From Paenibacillus sp. PvR098 (lineage in GTDB: Bacteria; Bacillota; Bacilli; Paenibacillales; NBRC-103111): a stretch of DNA of 64,000 nt. The translations under genes and the position numbers were made by a program. Under the pieces are notes generated by a model, which searched no databases, was not told the origin of the DNA, and worked only from the letters and a program-made list of their open reading frames with translations. Location: assembly GCF_017833255.1 (NCBI RefSeq), contig NZ_JAFIBU010000001.1, positions 1,364,001-1,428,000 of the forward strand, read 5' to 3'. This document shows positions 1 to 10,987 of the stretch, piece after piece (the stretch's first letter is position 1; the number at the start of each line of letters is the position of its first letter).

Positions 1-98
1 ACTTTTACTTATAGTCTGAGAAACTAGGGACAATACGTTCTAATTCGCTTGTCCCTTCATACATATAGAGAGAAACCAAATGGACAAGGGGCTTAGCC

Positions 99-563
99 AT
101 GAACGGAGATATATTGCTCGTTGCGCTGATTATTATCGGGCTGATCGGCCGCTCCCATATTATCACGACAGCCGCCTGCGTGCTCTTAATCGTCAAGCTG
201 ATCAGCCTGGATCGGTATCTGCCCACTATCGAACGCAGGGGGCTAGAGCTCGGACTGCTCTTTTTGACGATGGGGGTCTTGGTGCCTTTTGCCAGCGAGA
301 AAATTTCCATCAAAGATGTGACTTCCATGTTTACCACATGGCCCGGAATTCTGGCCTTACTGGGCGGGGCGATCGCCACATACATGAACGGCAAGGGACT
401 GGAGCTATTAAAAATAGACCCACAAATGATTGTGGGTCTTGTGATTGGTTCGATCTTCGGTATTATTTTTCTGAAGGGCATACCGGTCGGTCCATTAATG
501 GCCGCAGGCATTACCGCCTTTTTGCTTAAAGTATTTACGTTCGTTTTCGATAAAATCCGATAG
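99..563 (+). CDS. DUF441 family (UPF0756) membrane protein
   Basis: The 154-residue protein is almost entirely hydrophobic, with about four membrane segments, and has the length and pattern of the DUF441/UPF0756 family of small inner-membrane proteins (YtwI type). No biochemical role is established for the family. The ATG follows an AAGGGGC ribosome-binding site by six bases. The gene ends two bases before the end of the convergent aspartate kinase gene, so there is no room for a separate terminator between them. Confidence 0.85.
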   Translation: MNGDILLVALIIIGLIGRSHIITTAACVLLIVKLISLDRYLPTIERRGLELGLLFLTMGVLVPFASEKISIKDVTSMFTTWPGILALLGGAIATYMNGKGLELLKIDPQMIVGLVIGSIFGIIFLKGIPVGPLMAAGITAFLLKVFTFVFDKIR

Positions 564-564
564 T

Positions 565-1821
565 TTATCTTCTATCCGACGGTCCGCCTACAAATACGGT
601 TTGATCCGTATCGAGGCCATATGCGGTGTGAAGGGCTTGCACCACTTCGTTCAAACGGCCGTTTTCGATGACGCAGGATGTCTTGATTTCGGACGTGCTG
701 ACCAGTAAAATGCTGATTCCAAGCTCCGAGATCACCTCGAACATTTTGGCGGCAACCCCTGGTGTGCTGACCATGCCTGCTCCGACGATGGATACCTTCA
801 CCAGATTTGTTTCAGAAGTTACTTCGCGGAAACCGACCAAAGTGCGGATGCCTTCGATAACCTGCAGCGCTTTGTCCACGTCGGAGGACGATACAGTGAA
901 GGAGAAATCGGCGAGTCCGCTCAGAACACCGCTTTGCACAATGATGTCCACGTCGATCTGTTCTTTCGCCAAAGCCGTGAACACTTGGGCCAGCTGCCCC
1001 GGTTTCTCTTCTACACCCAAAATGCTGATTCTCGCCACATTTTTATCGTATGCAATGCCTCGTACCACGATGCCTTGTTCCATCGCTGCTTCCTCCTTCA
1101 CATTCGTACCTTCGTTATGGTTAAAGCTGGATCTCACGACCAGCCTTACATTATAATTCTTCGCGTACTCTACCGCTCTCGGATGAAGAACTGCCGCGCC
1201 GAGATTGGCAAGCTCCAGCATTTCATCATAAGAGATTTCGTTCAGCTTCCGCGCGCACTTCACGATACGCGGATCCGTCGAATAAACGCCGTCTACGTCA
1301 GTGAAAATTTCGCACACATCCGCTTGAATCGCTGCCGCCAGTGCAACCGCAGTCGTATCCGATCCACCGCGTCCAAGCGTCGTAATCTCCCCAGCTTCGC
1401 TCATCCCCTGGAAGCCTGCAACGATGACAACCTTGCCTTCATCAAGCGCGTTAAGCACACGCTGCGGCTGAATATCGGTAATCCGAGCTTTGCCGTGAAG
1501 CGCTTCGGTGTACATACCCGCCTGCCATCCCGTGAAGGAAACAGCCGAGCCTTCCAGACTATGTATCGCCATAGACAACAGAGCAACGGAGACTTGCTCT
1601 CCAGTCGTCAGCAGCATATCCATCTCTCGCGCAGGAGGGGTTCCTGTGCAAATTTGCTTGGATAGGTCAATCAGATCATCCGTGGTATCACCCATCGCCG
1701 ATACGACAACCACACACCGATGGCCCTCGCGCTGTCTCTCCACTACGCGGGCGGCCACACGTTTCATCCGCTCCGCATTACCTACGGAGCTTCCGCCGAA
1801 TTTCATAACTATCAGAGACAA
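565..1821 (-). CDS. lysC: Aspartate kinase (LysC/aspartokinase II type)
   Basis: The enzyme phosphorylates L-aspartate, the first step towards lysine, threonine, methionine and diaminopimelate. The 418 residues begin with the kinase signature KFGGSSVG (about 7-14). A TTLGRGGSDTTAV segment lies mid-protein, and two ACT regulatory domains fill the C-terminal 160 residues, as in aspartokinase II of Bacillus (about 408 residues). The start is TTG, set after a GGGAG-containing region. Family members often make a separate beta subunit from an internal start, which cannot be confirmed here. No lysine riboswitch is visible in the 220 bases upstream. Confidence 0.93.
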   Translation of the reverse strand: MSLIVMKFGGSSVGNAERMKRVAARVVERQREGHRCVVVVSAMGDTTDDLIDLSKQICTGTPPAREMDMLLTTGEQVSVALLSMAIHSLEGSAVSFTGWQAGMYTEALHGKARITDIQPQRVLNALDEGKVVIVAGFQGMSEAGEITTLGRGGSDTTAVALAAAIQADVCEIFTDVDGVYSTDPRIVKCARKLNEISYDEMLELANLGAAVLHPRAVEYAKNYNVRLVVRSSFNHNEGTNVKEEAAMEQGIVVRGIAYDKNVARISILGVEEKPGQLAQVFTALAKEQIDVDIIVQSGVLSGLADFSFTVSSSDVDKALQVIEGIRTLVGFREVTSETNLVKVSIVGAGMVSTPGVAAKMFEVISELGISILLVSTSEIKTSCVIENGRLNEVVQALHTAYGLDTDQTVFVGGPSDRR

Positions 1822-2039
1822 AACTGCTCACTCCCTACACAAACTTTTGCATAACTAATAAAATATTATACCATAAGCTCGATGTCTCTTGAAATAGAAA
1901 AATGGGGAAGCTTCAGATGAATCAGCGTTTATTGTCGTTTTTTACGCAGCTTCCATTTACTGAGAGCCGGATTTAATACAAACATGTAAAACAGCACGCA
2001 GCCTGTGAAGGTACTCCCAAAGGTTCATCAGACTCCCCG

Positions 2040-2294
2040 CTACTTGCTTCTACCCATCGGCTTCTCCAGGGAGTACAGCTCATCCTCCAGAGCCGACATT
2101 TTCTCCAATATCATTCGTCTTGCATCCCCTATCGCTTCATTGTATACCTGAGGACCCATCAGGCCGATCATAAACTCAATCAGCTGCTCAGCCTCCAAAT
2201 TCCCAATCGATTCGGCTCTTTCTTCCTCAAAATATTGCTGAATGCGCCATACCATCTGCTCTTTTTGCTCTTTGGGAATCTTTAATCGAAGCAT
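2040..2294 (-). CDS. DUF2164 family protein
   Basis: This is an 84-residue, charged, helical protein. Its N-terminus (LRLKIPKEQKEQMVWRIQQY) and glycine-containing centre match the DUF2164 family of small bacterial proteins of unknown function. GGAG lies nine bases before the ATG. It sits alone between lysC and the monooxygenase gene, with about 50 bases to the latter. Its function is unknown. Confidence 0.75.
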   Translation of the reverse strand: MLRLKIPKEQKEQMVWRIQQYFEEERAESIGNLEAEQLIEFMIGLMGPQVYNEAIGDARRMILEKMSALEDELYSLEKPMGRSK

Positions 2295-2347
2295 CCTTAT
2301 TTACTCCTTTCATCCGGATTGGAGCGTGCTCAGAGCCCACAAGCCCA

Positions 2348-3511
2348 TTATACCTCGTGCCCGATCAGCCACGCCATCCGGTTCATCTGCACACGGGGCG
2401 GAATGGTCCGCAGAACAGCGTTGCGAGCCGTGACGGCAAGCGTATGCTCCAGCTGCATCAGCCGACCCATCCTTCGCGACCTGCTTACAATAAGACTGGT
2501 TCTTTGAATCCTTCTTTGCTCATACAAGAGTAACGCTTCGGGGAGCTGAGACGGGCGTTCGCTGACGCAACGCGCGAGCATCAGCGCATCCTCCAGAGCC
2601 TGGGCTCCGCCTTGACCCAGGTTCGGGAGCATGGGATGTGCCGCATCTCCCAGTAAAGTAACAGGGCCTTGACTCCATCGGCGAAGCGGTACACGATCGA
2701 AAATATCATGCGATAGAATAGCAGACTCCTCCGTAGCCTCAATCACCGCCTCAATCGGCTCGTACCATCCTCGAAAATGACGAAGTGCAGCCTGCTTCCG
2801 CTTCCCTGGTGGCAGCAGCGAGCCTTGAGGAGCATTGACGGCGGCGAACCAGAAAACCCTGTCTCCGCCCAGTTGGGAGAACCCGAACCGTTTACCGGGT
2901 CCCCACGCTTCGAAGCCCCCGCCGTCTTCACGCGTATAGCGTTCGTTATCGAAGACGGCTATACCTCGAAGCGCCGTAAACCCGGCATAGCGAAGAGGAG
3001 TCGGCCCAAACAACCGTTGCCTGACGGAGGAATGAATTCCGTCTGCGCCGATCAGAATATCCCCTGCCTCCTCATATGCATCGGCAAAAACCGCCACAAC
3101 CCTCTCCTCATGCTGCCGCCACTCAGCCCATTGCTTACCCCAATGAACAGTTCCCGGTTTCAGCTGATCGTACAAAATAGACTGGAGCGCAGCACGGTGA
3201 ATGAGGTAGCTGGCAGAACCGAACCGCTGCGCTTGCTCCCGAACCGGCAAATCCACTAGTAGCTTACCGTTCCACGTACGGATTTCTCCTTTTCCTACCG
3301 GACAACCCTGTTCACGCACCTGATCAGCCACTCCAAGCTTCTCCAGCACCTTCATCGCATTGGCCGCCAGCACAATACCCGCTCCGATCACCTGCAGCTC
3401 CGCTGTCTTCTCGAATACGGAGACGCTCCAGCCGGAGTCCTGCAAAGCTATGGCCGCGGCCAGCCCTCCGATGCCCCCACCAATAATGATCGCCTTGCTA
3501 CCGTTAAACAT
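2348..3511 (-). CDS. FAD-dependent monooxygenase
   Basis: The 387-residue protein is of the p-hydroxybenzoate hydroxylase/UbiH type. The dinucleotide-binding motif GGGIGGLAAAIAL is near residues 12-24, a DILIGADGIHSSVR segment is in the middle (the DG motif), and GDAAHPMLPNLGQGG (the GD motif that closes the FAD site) is near residue 290. Such enzymes hydroxylate aromatic or polycyclic substrates using NAD(P)H and O2; the substrate here cannot be told. A GGGAGGAGG ribosome-binding site precedes the ATG. No pathway genes are adjacent. Confidence 0.88.
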   Translation of the reverse strand: MFNGSKAIIIGGGIGGLAAAIALQDSGWSVSVFEKTAELQVIGAGIVLAANAMKVLEKLGVADQVREQGCPVGKGEIRTWNGKLLVDLPVREQAQRFGSASYLIHRAALQSILYDQLKPGTVHWGKQWAEWRQHEERVVAVFADAYEEAGDILIGADGIHSSVRQRLFGPTPLRYAGFTALRGIAVFDNERYTREDGGGFEAWGPGKRFGFSQLGGDRVFWFAAVNAPQGSLLPPGKRKQAALRHFRGWYEPIEAVIEATEESAILSHDIFDRVPLRRWSQGPVTLLGDAAHPMLPNLGQGGAQALEDALMLARCVSERPSQLPEALLLYEQRRIQRTSLIVSRSRRMGRLMQLEHTLAVTARNAVLRTIPPRVQMNRMAWLIGHEV

Positions 3512-3860
3512 GCCCTGCCTCCTCCCACCTTTTGTCCTGACTGCTCTCCATCAATGTTGAGTTTTGTATCTAAATATACCTAATTATGGAACAGATAAAA
3601 AGGCTGCGAATACCATCGTCCCCCTACAGCGTTGAACGCACCAACGGCCAATAGACGACGCATATACGCAGCCGTCTATTCCTTCTGCGGGTGGGATCCT
3701 TTGGGTCATCGGCGATTCCCACACCGCATCATATTGAAAATCCATGCCATTGGAAACGACAGGTTTACCCGGAACAAACACATATTTTGGAGAATGCCCA
3801 ATCCCAACACCCCTGCTGTTCATAAAATGCAGAAGCTAACACGGAAGGAGGTTGTCATCT
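3512..3860. other. Gene-poor interval
   Basis: About 350 bases lie between the divergent monooxygenase and yjcZ-like genes. Short open frames exist on both strands (for example 3584-3823 minus), but none has a ribosome-binding site or a recognisable product. The yjcZ-like promoter and leader are presumably here; no clear promoter was identified. Confidence 0.4.
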
Positions 3861-3962
3861 ATGAGCTTCGTCAGAGGATTTGGTCATGGCTTTACTTCTA
3901 CCGGCGTGATCCTTGTGCTCTTCATTCTTCTGGTTATTGTTTCCACTGCTTTGGTTATCTAA
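3861..3962 (+). CDS. YjcZ-type small hydrophobic (sporulation) protein
   Basis: This 33-residue peptide starts MSFVRGFGHGF and continues with an uninterrupted hydrophobic helix (TGVILVLFILLVIVSTALVI). That is the hallmark of the YjcZ/YczN family of tiny spore-associated membrane proteins in Bacillales. A strong GGAAGGAGG ribosome-binding site at 3842-3850 supports translation. Annotation pipelines often miss such genes because of their size. Its role in spores is family knowledge and is not well defined. Confidence 0.8.
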   Translation: MSFVRGFGHGFTSTGVILVLFILLVIVSTALVI

Positions 3963-4019
3963 TGTAGTTTTTTCGCAACCTTCGCTCGGGCCAACCGCTC
4001 GGGCGTATGGTTGCCGTTA

Positions 4020-5231
4020 TTAGAACGTATGATCCGCCGAACGGGATTCCCGTAATGGCATCCCCCGCTGCTTTAGCATCGTATGGGACAGCCATGCCGC
4101 GACACATCCCAAGGCGCCTATAATGATAAAGCCTTGCTTTAACGTCAGCCAATCGCCGGCGATTCCCATAAATAAGGGACCTGCAAACATGCCCAAACCA
4201 TAAATAGCCTGGTAAAAACCCATGGCCGTTGCTCTTTTCCCAACGTCCATATGCTTGATGCTCAGCGCCATCAACACCGGTGAAGTAAAGCCTCGGCCAA
4301 ACCCTGCGAGACATTGCGTGATCATCAGCATCCACAAGGAATGGGAGAATGGAATAAGAATAGTAAACACTCCGGTTAATACAAAACCGGTGACAATGAT
4401 ATTCTTTTCACCTAATTTACGGGCTGCATATCGACCCCCTACCAATGACGCGATCGCCATAGGAAACGTAGAAAAAAACGTAAGCAAACCCATATCCAGC
4501 CTGGTTGCGCCGAGAGATTGAGCATACACGGGGGTAAACCCGAACACGGTAGCGAAGGTCAGCACTTGAAAGAGGATGGCCAGAAAAGAGACGGTCAGCA
4601 GCATCTTATCGCTCCCCACCTCAAGCACGCCTTTGAAGGTCATTTCCTGCGTATTCTTCCTAGGGGTTTCCACCAGAAAAAACGCACCCGTGAGTCCCAA
4701 AACCCCTACAGCTGCACCGATCAGAAAAGACGATTCCCAACCATACATATCGGCGAACCACCCGCCGCACAGAATTCCGAACATTTGACCAAGTGAATTG
4801 TAAAAAGAGATCGTTCCGATCGCTTGCGTTGTTTCCTCCTTACGATAGTAGCTGGCAAACAAGACCGTAAAGTCTACCCAAGTCGCCGCTGCCGCTCCTG
4901 CTGCAGCCCTAAGCAAGAGAATCCATGTCAGCTGCTGTGTTACTAGAATCCCGACTCCGGATAATACCGAAAAAAACAACCCGAATACAATAAACAATTT
5001 TCGCTTATGATAACGGTCCGATACTACGCCTACCGGTATCCGCAGCAGCATCTGACTCAATCCGTACATGCCGACGATCAGTCCCGCCATTTTATAAGAA
5101 GCGCCTAAATATTCAACATAGGCGGTCAATATCGGCACGCAAGTATACATCGAAAACCAGAACAACAAGGTGACCATACAAAACAGCGGTATTCTATAAT
5201 TTCGTGTTTCTGTTTCGGGTCTCGCATTCAT
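4020..5231 (-). CDS. MFS transporter
   Basis: The 403-residue protein has about 12 predicted membrane helices. The loop between helices 2 and 3 carries GLSQMLLRIPVGVVSDRYHKRK, the typical major facilitator GxxxDRxxRR-like signature. A second LGEKN loop and a central cytoplasmic segment divide the two six-helix halves. The substrate is unknown; drug or metabolite efflux is usual for single genes of this type. An AGGAGA ribosome-binding site precedes the ATG. The gene runs divergently from the thiC riboswitch region. Confidence 0.88.
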   Translation of the reverse strand: MNARPETETRNYRIPLFCMVTLLFWFSMYTCVPILTAYVEYLGASYKMAGLIVGMYGLSQMLLRIPVGVVSDRYHKRKLFIVFGLFFSVLSGVGILVTQQLTWILLLRAAAGAAAATWVDFTVLFASYYRKEETTQAIGTISFYNSLGQMFGILCGGWFADMYGWESSFLIGAAVGVLGLTGAFFLVETPRKNTQEMTFKGVLEVGSDKMLLTVSFLAILFQVLTFATVFGFTPVYAQSLGATRLDMGLLTFFSTFPMAIASLVGGRYAARKLGEKNIIVTGFVLTGVFTILIPFSHSLWMLMITQCLAGFGRGFTSPVLMALSIKHMDVGKRATAMGFYQAIYGLGMFAGPLFMGIAGDWLTLKQGFIIIGALGCVAAWLSHTMLKQRGMPLRESRSADHTF

Positions 5232-5329
5232 CCTTGTTCTCTCCTAGTTCGTCAATTTCATTTGTTATGCACACGTTCATTATTCATCATATCTGATTTC
5301 CATAAAGTTCTAAAGAAATAATTTATTTA

Positions 5330-5440
5330 TTAATTATGCACTTTAAAGTAAGTTCCTCCATAGCCATCCACTTTGTCGCCGTAGATCTTCAACTTCATGG
5401 GATCGCCGACGAGCACATGGCGGACACCGTCATCACACTT
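5330..5440 (-). pseudogene. C-terminal coding remnant, unidentified
   Basis: On the minus strand an open frame of about 36 codons ends in TAA (5330-5332). It reads like the end of a folded protein (for example VLVGDPMKLKIYGDKVDG) but has no start or upstream partner. It is probably the leftover 3' end of a deleted gene. No family was recognised. Confidence 0.3.
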
Positions 5441-5453
5441 TCTAAAAAATAGG

Positions 5454-5482
5454 TTGATTTTTCAATTTTCTATGGTTATTAT
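5454..5482 (+). promoter_or_regulatory. Putative sigma-A promoter of thiC leader
   Basis: TTGATT (5454-5459) and TATTAT (5477-5482) are separated by 17 bases. They lie about 20 bases upstream of the TPP aptamer, where the leader transcript should begin. Confidence 0.6.
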
Positions 5483-5502
5483 TGGTATGACAGTTGAATA
5501 AA

Positions 5503-5594
5503 CACGGGAGCTTGGTATAGCCAGGCTGAGAGGGTAGCCGAATGCTATCGACCGTAATACCTGATCTGGGTAATGCCAGCGGAGGAAATGTCTT
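5503..5594 (+). ncRNA. TPP riboswitch (THI element)
   Basis: The aptamer contains the conserved segments GCTGAGAGGGTAG and ACCTGATCTGGGTAATGCCA, followed by GCGGAGGAAATG. These form the two arms that bind the pyrimidine and diphosphate of thiamine pyrophosphate. It lies directly upstream of thiC and is followed by a hairpin with a T-tract. Control is therefore most likely by premature termination when TPP is abundant. Confidence 0.95.
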
Positions 5595-5608
5595 AGCCTT
5601 TGTGTATA

Positions 5609-5642
5609 CAAAGACCGCTTCTTTCACGTTGCGGTCTTTTTT
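5609..5642 (+). terminator. Riboswitch expression-platform terminator
   Basis: The stem AAAGACCGC / GCGGTCTTT is followed by T residues, between the TPP aptamer and the thiC start. It should form when the aptamer is ligand-bound. Confidence 0.85.
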
Positions 5643-5684
5643 GTTTGCATCAAGGTTTTCTCCGCTTGATCACATTCATTCTGA

Positions 5685-7478
<1,794 letters not shown>

Positions 7479-7486
7479 TAAAGCAA

Positions 7487-7521
7487 TGAGGAGCTGTTGC
7501 CTAACGGCTCCTTCTTTTTTC
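7487..7521 (+). terminator. thiC terminator
   Basis: The hairpin GAGGAGC ... GGCTCCTTC is followed by TTTTTT about ten bases after the thiC stop. It separates thiC from the convergent TPP-dependent enzyme gene. Confidence 0.75.
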
Positions 7522-7572
7522 CATAAGAAAAGACCAACGAAATAAACGTTGATCTTTCCTCCATAAGATGAT

Positions 7573-9246
7573 TTATTTTTGTTTTACAGTCTGCGCTGCT
7601 CTCATTTCTTCGATCGTCTTGGCTACGGATACTTGCTGCGGGTCGATTCGCACCTCGATCAACGCCGGTTTAAGTGAAGCCAACGCCCGCTGCAGTGCAG
7701 GTACAAAATCTTCGTTCTTCTCTACTAGCTCCCCATGTCCGCCCATACTGACCATGATCTCTGTGAAATTCGGATTTGATAATTCCGTTGCAATGACACG
7801 TTCAGGAAAATGCTTCTCTTGATGCATTCGGATCGTTCCGTACATGTTATTATTCGCGACAATCGCCAAGACAGGAATTCGATTACGCACAGCCGTCTCC
7901 AGCTCTTGCATTGTCATCATAAACCCGCCGTCTCCGGCATACGCCACTACCGTTTTCTCCGGTTGGGCAACCTTCGCACCAATGGCTGCCGGCAGGGCGT
8001 ATCCCATCGCGCCGGAGGTCGGTCCCACAAAAGTCCCTTCTTCCTGGAAGCGGTAATGCTTGGCCATCCATCCATAGAAATTACCTGCATCCGATGTAAA
8101 TATGGTGTTAGAAGGAAGGTGGGCCATCAGATCGCCCATGACCGCTTCCAAATTCACATAATCTTGACCGGAAGTAGCGCGAACCTCGGAATATTGTTCA
8201 TATTTCTTGCGTTGTCCCTGTATATAAGCTTCACGCGATTCGCTTTGACTTGATTCACCCAACTCGGCAAGCAAATCGAGCATAAAGTTTCTCGAGTCAG
8301 CTACAATCCCAAGTGCCGGGCGGTATACTTTGTTCAATTCATCCGGTGAAATATCGACATGAATCAGCTTGGTATTGGAAGCCAACAGCGTATAGTTCTG
8401 TGTTGTAATTTGCGAGAACCGAGTCCCCAAGGCAAGAACAACATCCGCTTCCCTTACGCACTCCACCAAATACGGTGCAGCACCTACTCCCAATTGTCCG
8501 ATGTAATATGGATGTTGGTTAGGAAACGCATCGAATCGGCGAAACGCCGTAGCTACAGGTGCTTGCAGTTTATCTGCTAATTCCACCAGTTCTCTGGCAG
8601 ACTTGGTACCTGTTACCCCGCCCCCGGCGATAATCACCGGACGCTTTGCTTGCTGCAAAATTTCTTTGGCTCTGACCACGGCTTGGTGATCCGGACGCGG
8701 GTTGGATAAAATCTCCGTTTCCTGGAACTCCATTTCCGCTACTTCATCCAAAACATCCTGAGGCAAAGAAATAAGAACAGGACCCGGTCTGCCGGATTTG
8801 GCGAGATGAAAAGCCCTGTGGACTATCTCTGTGACTCGATGCGCATCATTCAGTTCCACCGTCCATTTGACCAGATGACTGAAATATTCCGCCATATCGA
8901 TCTCTTGAAAGCCTTCCCGGCCCCGGAATGATCTTTCTACCTGTCCGATAAAAGCAACCATAGGTGTGGAATCTTGATGAGCGGTATGCAATCCGATGGA
9001 CAGATTGGTTGCTCCCGGCCCTCGGGTGGCGAAACAAACCCCTACCTTACCGCTGGCTTTTGCATAACCTTCAGCCATGAAGGAAACGCCTCCTTCATGG
9101 CGACCGGAAATCAGTTCTATCTGCGGTGTTTCATACAAGGCGTTTAAGACGCTCAAATAGCTCTCTCCGGGCACACAAAACGCCTTCTCAACGCCCTCTC
9201 TCAATAGAACTTCTACGATTGCTTTTGCAGCGGTCATCTGTGTCAT
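7573..9246 (-). CDS. Thiamine-pyrophosphate-dependent enzyme (acetolactate synthase-like)
   Basis: The 557 residues show the full three-domain ThDP fold. The N-terminal domain carries the catalytic-glutamate region SGRHEGGVSFMAEGYA and GPGATNL. The C-terminal ThDP motif GDGGFMMTMQELETAV ends in NNNMYG. It looks like an IlvB/benzoylformate decarboxylase relative, but no small subunit or ilv genes are nearby, so acetolactate synthesis is not established. A GntR-type regulator lies 16 bases upstream in the same direction, suggesting an inducible catabolic operon. The cofactor is made by the pathway of the neighbouring convergent thiC. Confidence 0.85.
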   Translation of the reverse strand: MTQMTAAKAIVEVLLREGVEKAFCVPGESYLSVLNALYETPQIELISGRHEGGVSFMAEGYAKASGKVGVCFATRGPGATNLSIGLHTAHQDSTPMVAFIGQVERSFRGREGFQEIDMAEYFSHLVKWTVELNDAHRVTEIVHRAFHLAKSGRPGPVLISLPQDVLDEVAEMEFQETEILSNPRPDHQAVVRAKEILQQAKRPVIIAGGGVTGTKSARELVELADKLQAPVATAFRRFDAFPNQHPYYIGQLGVGAAPYLVECVREADVVLALGTRFSQITTQNYTLLASNTKLIHVDISPDELNKVYRPALGIVADSRNFMLDLLAELGESSQSESREAYIQGQRKKYEQYSEVRATSGQDYVNLEAVMGDLMAHLPSNTIFTSDAGNFYGWMAKHYRFQEEGTFVGPTSGAMGYALPAAIGAKVAQPEKTVVAYAGDGGFMMTMQELETAVRNRIPVLAIVANNNMYGTIRMHQEKHFPERVIATELSNPNFTEIMVSMGGHGELVEKNEDFVPALQRALASLKPALIEVRIDPQQVSVAKTIEEMRAAQTVKQK

Positions 9247-9262
9247 GTCTCTACTCTCCTCT

Positions 9263-9913
9263 TTATTGATATTTCTTGATCAAGTATTCAATGGCATTTC
9301 TTCTGGATGAAGTAATATGTTCTCTCATTCTCAATTCGACCTTATCCGGATCTCTCTCCAGAAAAGCTTCAATAATGGCTACATGCTCGGGGATCGAGAC
9401 GTTATGCTTCTCATTAACGGATGAGGTGAGAACAAAAATTCTATGATTATGGTCATAGATATTGCCCATAATATTGTGGATAAAGGTATTAGGATACGAA
9501 TAGATGATTTGATGATGCAGCTGTTTATCTAGATCAATATAATAGGCTTTTCGTTCATCCGGTGTCATCCCTTCAGGCGGTTCCGTTAAGCTGTGTTTCA
9601 TTGCTATCAGCCATTCCTCCGAAAGCTTGTGGCACACATTCTTAGCTACGAAGGGTTCGATCAATTCCCGCATTTCATACACTTCATTGAGTAATTCTAC
9701 GGTAATGCCAGAAACGATGATGCCTTTGCGGGGATAAATATAAACAAGCTTCTCCTGCTCCAATTTTTGCAATGCTTCTCTAATCGGAGTGCGGCTGATG
9801 TTCAGCTCCGATTGCAGCCTATCCTCCGAGATATCAGAGAGCGTTTTCAATTCACCGCTTAATATTTTTTCCTTAATGATCTCGTAAGCCAAATTGGTTT
9901 TTCCTTGTTTCAT
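9263..9913 (-). CDS. GntR-family regulator with FCD domain
   Basis: The 216 residues begin with a winged helix-turn-helix (LSEDRLQSELNISRTPIREALQKLEQEKLV, about 25-55) followed by an all-helical FCD ligand/metal domain, as in the FadR subfamily. Such regulators respond to small organic acids. It precedes the TPP-dependent enzyme gene and is probably co-transcribed, so it likely controls that operon and itself. An AAAGGG ribosome-binding site is present. The effector is unknown. Confidence 0.9.
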   Translation of the reverse strand: MKQGKTNLAYEIIKEKILSGELKTLSDISEDRLQSELNISRTPIREALQKLEQEKLVYIYPRKGIIVSGITVELLNEVYEMRELIEPFVAKNVCHKLSEEWLIAMKHSLTEPPEGMTPDERKAYYIDLDKQLHHQIIYSYPNTFIHNIMGNIYDHNHRIFVLTSSVNEKHNVSIPEHVAIIEAFLERDPDKVELRMREHITSSRRNAIEYLIKKYQ

Positions 9914-10033
9914 TACATCACCCTTTATACGATCAAATTATAGATGTATTCATAATATTCAACTGATATATCTAAGTTATTTTCATAATAATCCCAATAT
10001 TATGCAGTGTCAATAGAGTATTTAATAACATAA

Positions 10034-10060
10034 AAACCCACGATTGTACGTGGGCCTTTA
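10034..10060. terminator. Hairpin, possible terminator
   Basis: The perfect stem CCCACG / CGTGGG has a short loop and is flanked by A-rich and T-rich runs. It lies between the gntR promoter region and the YdeI pseudogene. It could end transcription from the pseudogene side (minus strand). Confidence 0.45.
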
Positions 10061-10146
10061 TCAAACGATTCTATTAATACTCAGCAGGTCCCGATGTCGG
10101 CGCTTAGCCTTAGGTTCAAATTCTATGCTAATCCGCTGCTTGCAGA

Positions 10147-10734
10147 TCACTCTGACTTGGTCCGACGGGTCAGCTGGGGTAGGGTTCGCCCATGGTTTGA
10201 GTCTTCGATAAGTGTGTTGAGACGCTTAAGCCTGGTCTCTTCTTTCTTCGCATTAATGACCCACCAAATAGCAGCCCTCTAGTACCAAGCTGCTTGGGCT
10301 TGAAAGAATTCCCATGCATGAGGGTTCGCACGAAATTGCTGCTCATAAACATCATCGAGCTGTATGCCATTCTTTTGCTCATAAGAATATATCGCTGATT
10401 TGTCTTCCTTTCGTTCCTCGAATGCTTTGAGACCTGCCGGCCTCATCAACCCTCGATGAATAAGATCATTGGCATACTTGATGTTTACTGCGCTCCAAAT
10501 ACTGCGTGGGTTACGTGGTGTGAACCGAATCTTCTAGCTGATGTCATCCATGCTTTTACGTATACCATCAATCCAACCATAACAAATCGCATCTTTCACC
10601 GCTTCTGGCCAACTGATACTGGGCATGTTTGCATTTTTTTTATAAAATCCAACCCATAATTCTTGAGTTTGATCATGATGCTCTTCCTCCCATTTGCGAA
10701 ATTCAGAAGGTACAGCGAAGAAGATCGGTTCCAA
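10147..10734 (-). pseudogene. YdeI/OmpD-associated family protein, interrupted by two in-frame TAG codons
   Basis: Translation over 195 codons stays in one frame and matches the YdeI family: FRKWEEEHHDQTQELWVGFYKK near the start, CYGWIDGIRKS, then IRFTPRNPRSIWSAVN and a C-terminal WWVINAKKEETRLKRL. Two TAG codons interrupt it, at 10534-10536 (family members usually have an aromatic residue, DDxSY) and at 10279-10281 (usually WYQR). No frameshift is needed. The family is implicated in bacteriocin or stress protection in some bacteria, but its function is uncertain. Two point mutations in a decaying gene are the simplest reading. Confidence 0.8.
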
Positions 10735-10987
10735 GGTTCTTCACTTTGATTTATTACATCTGCAAGTTCTGTTAGCTTGCACTTTTAATTCCGACAGGTT
10801 TCTTCTGACACCGACTTGGAATCCGACCGACGCCGTTAGCCCTACCGACTTACGAAGAGTCATTAACTCGTCCACTTCAATGCCATGCTCTTTAAGCTGC
10901 CGATACGTGTATACCAGTCGATGGAACAATTAATATTCGTGGTTGGAAGACAGGAATACCCTATTCTAGTAAATAACACGAGTTTGC

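Noticed and set aside
5-511. Long minus-strand open frame opposite the DUF441 gene
   Set aside because: It is a shadow of the DUF441 coding sequence, has no ribosome-binding site and its product resembles no family.
1822-2039. Possible lysine riboswitch upstream of lysC
   Set aside because: The interval is only about 220 bases and none of the conserved L-box segments was seen.
10741-10929. Minus-strand open frame of 62 codons
   Set aside because: No ribosome-binding site, no recognisable domain, and it lies directly upstream of the YdeI pseudogene, so it is more likely leader sequence.
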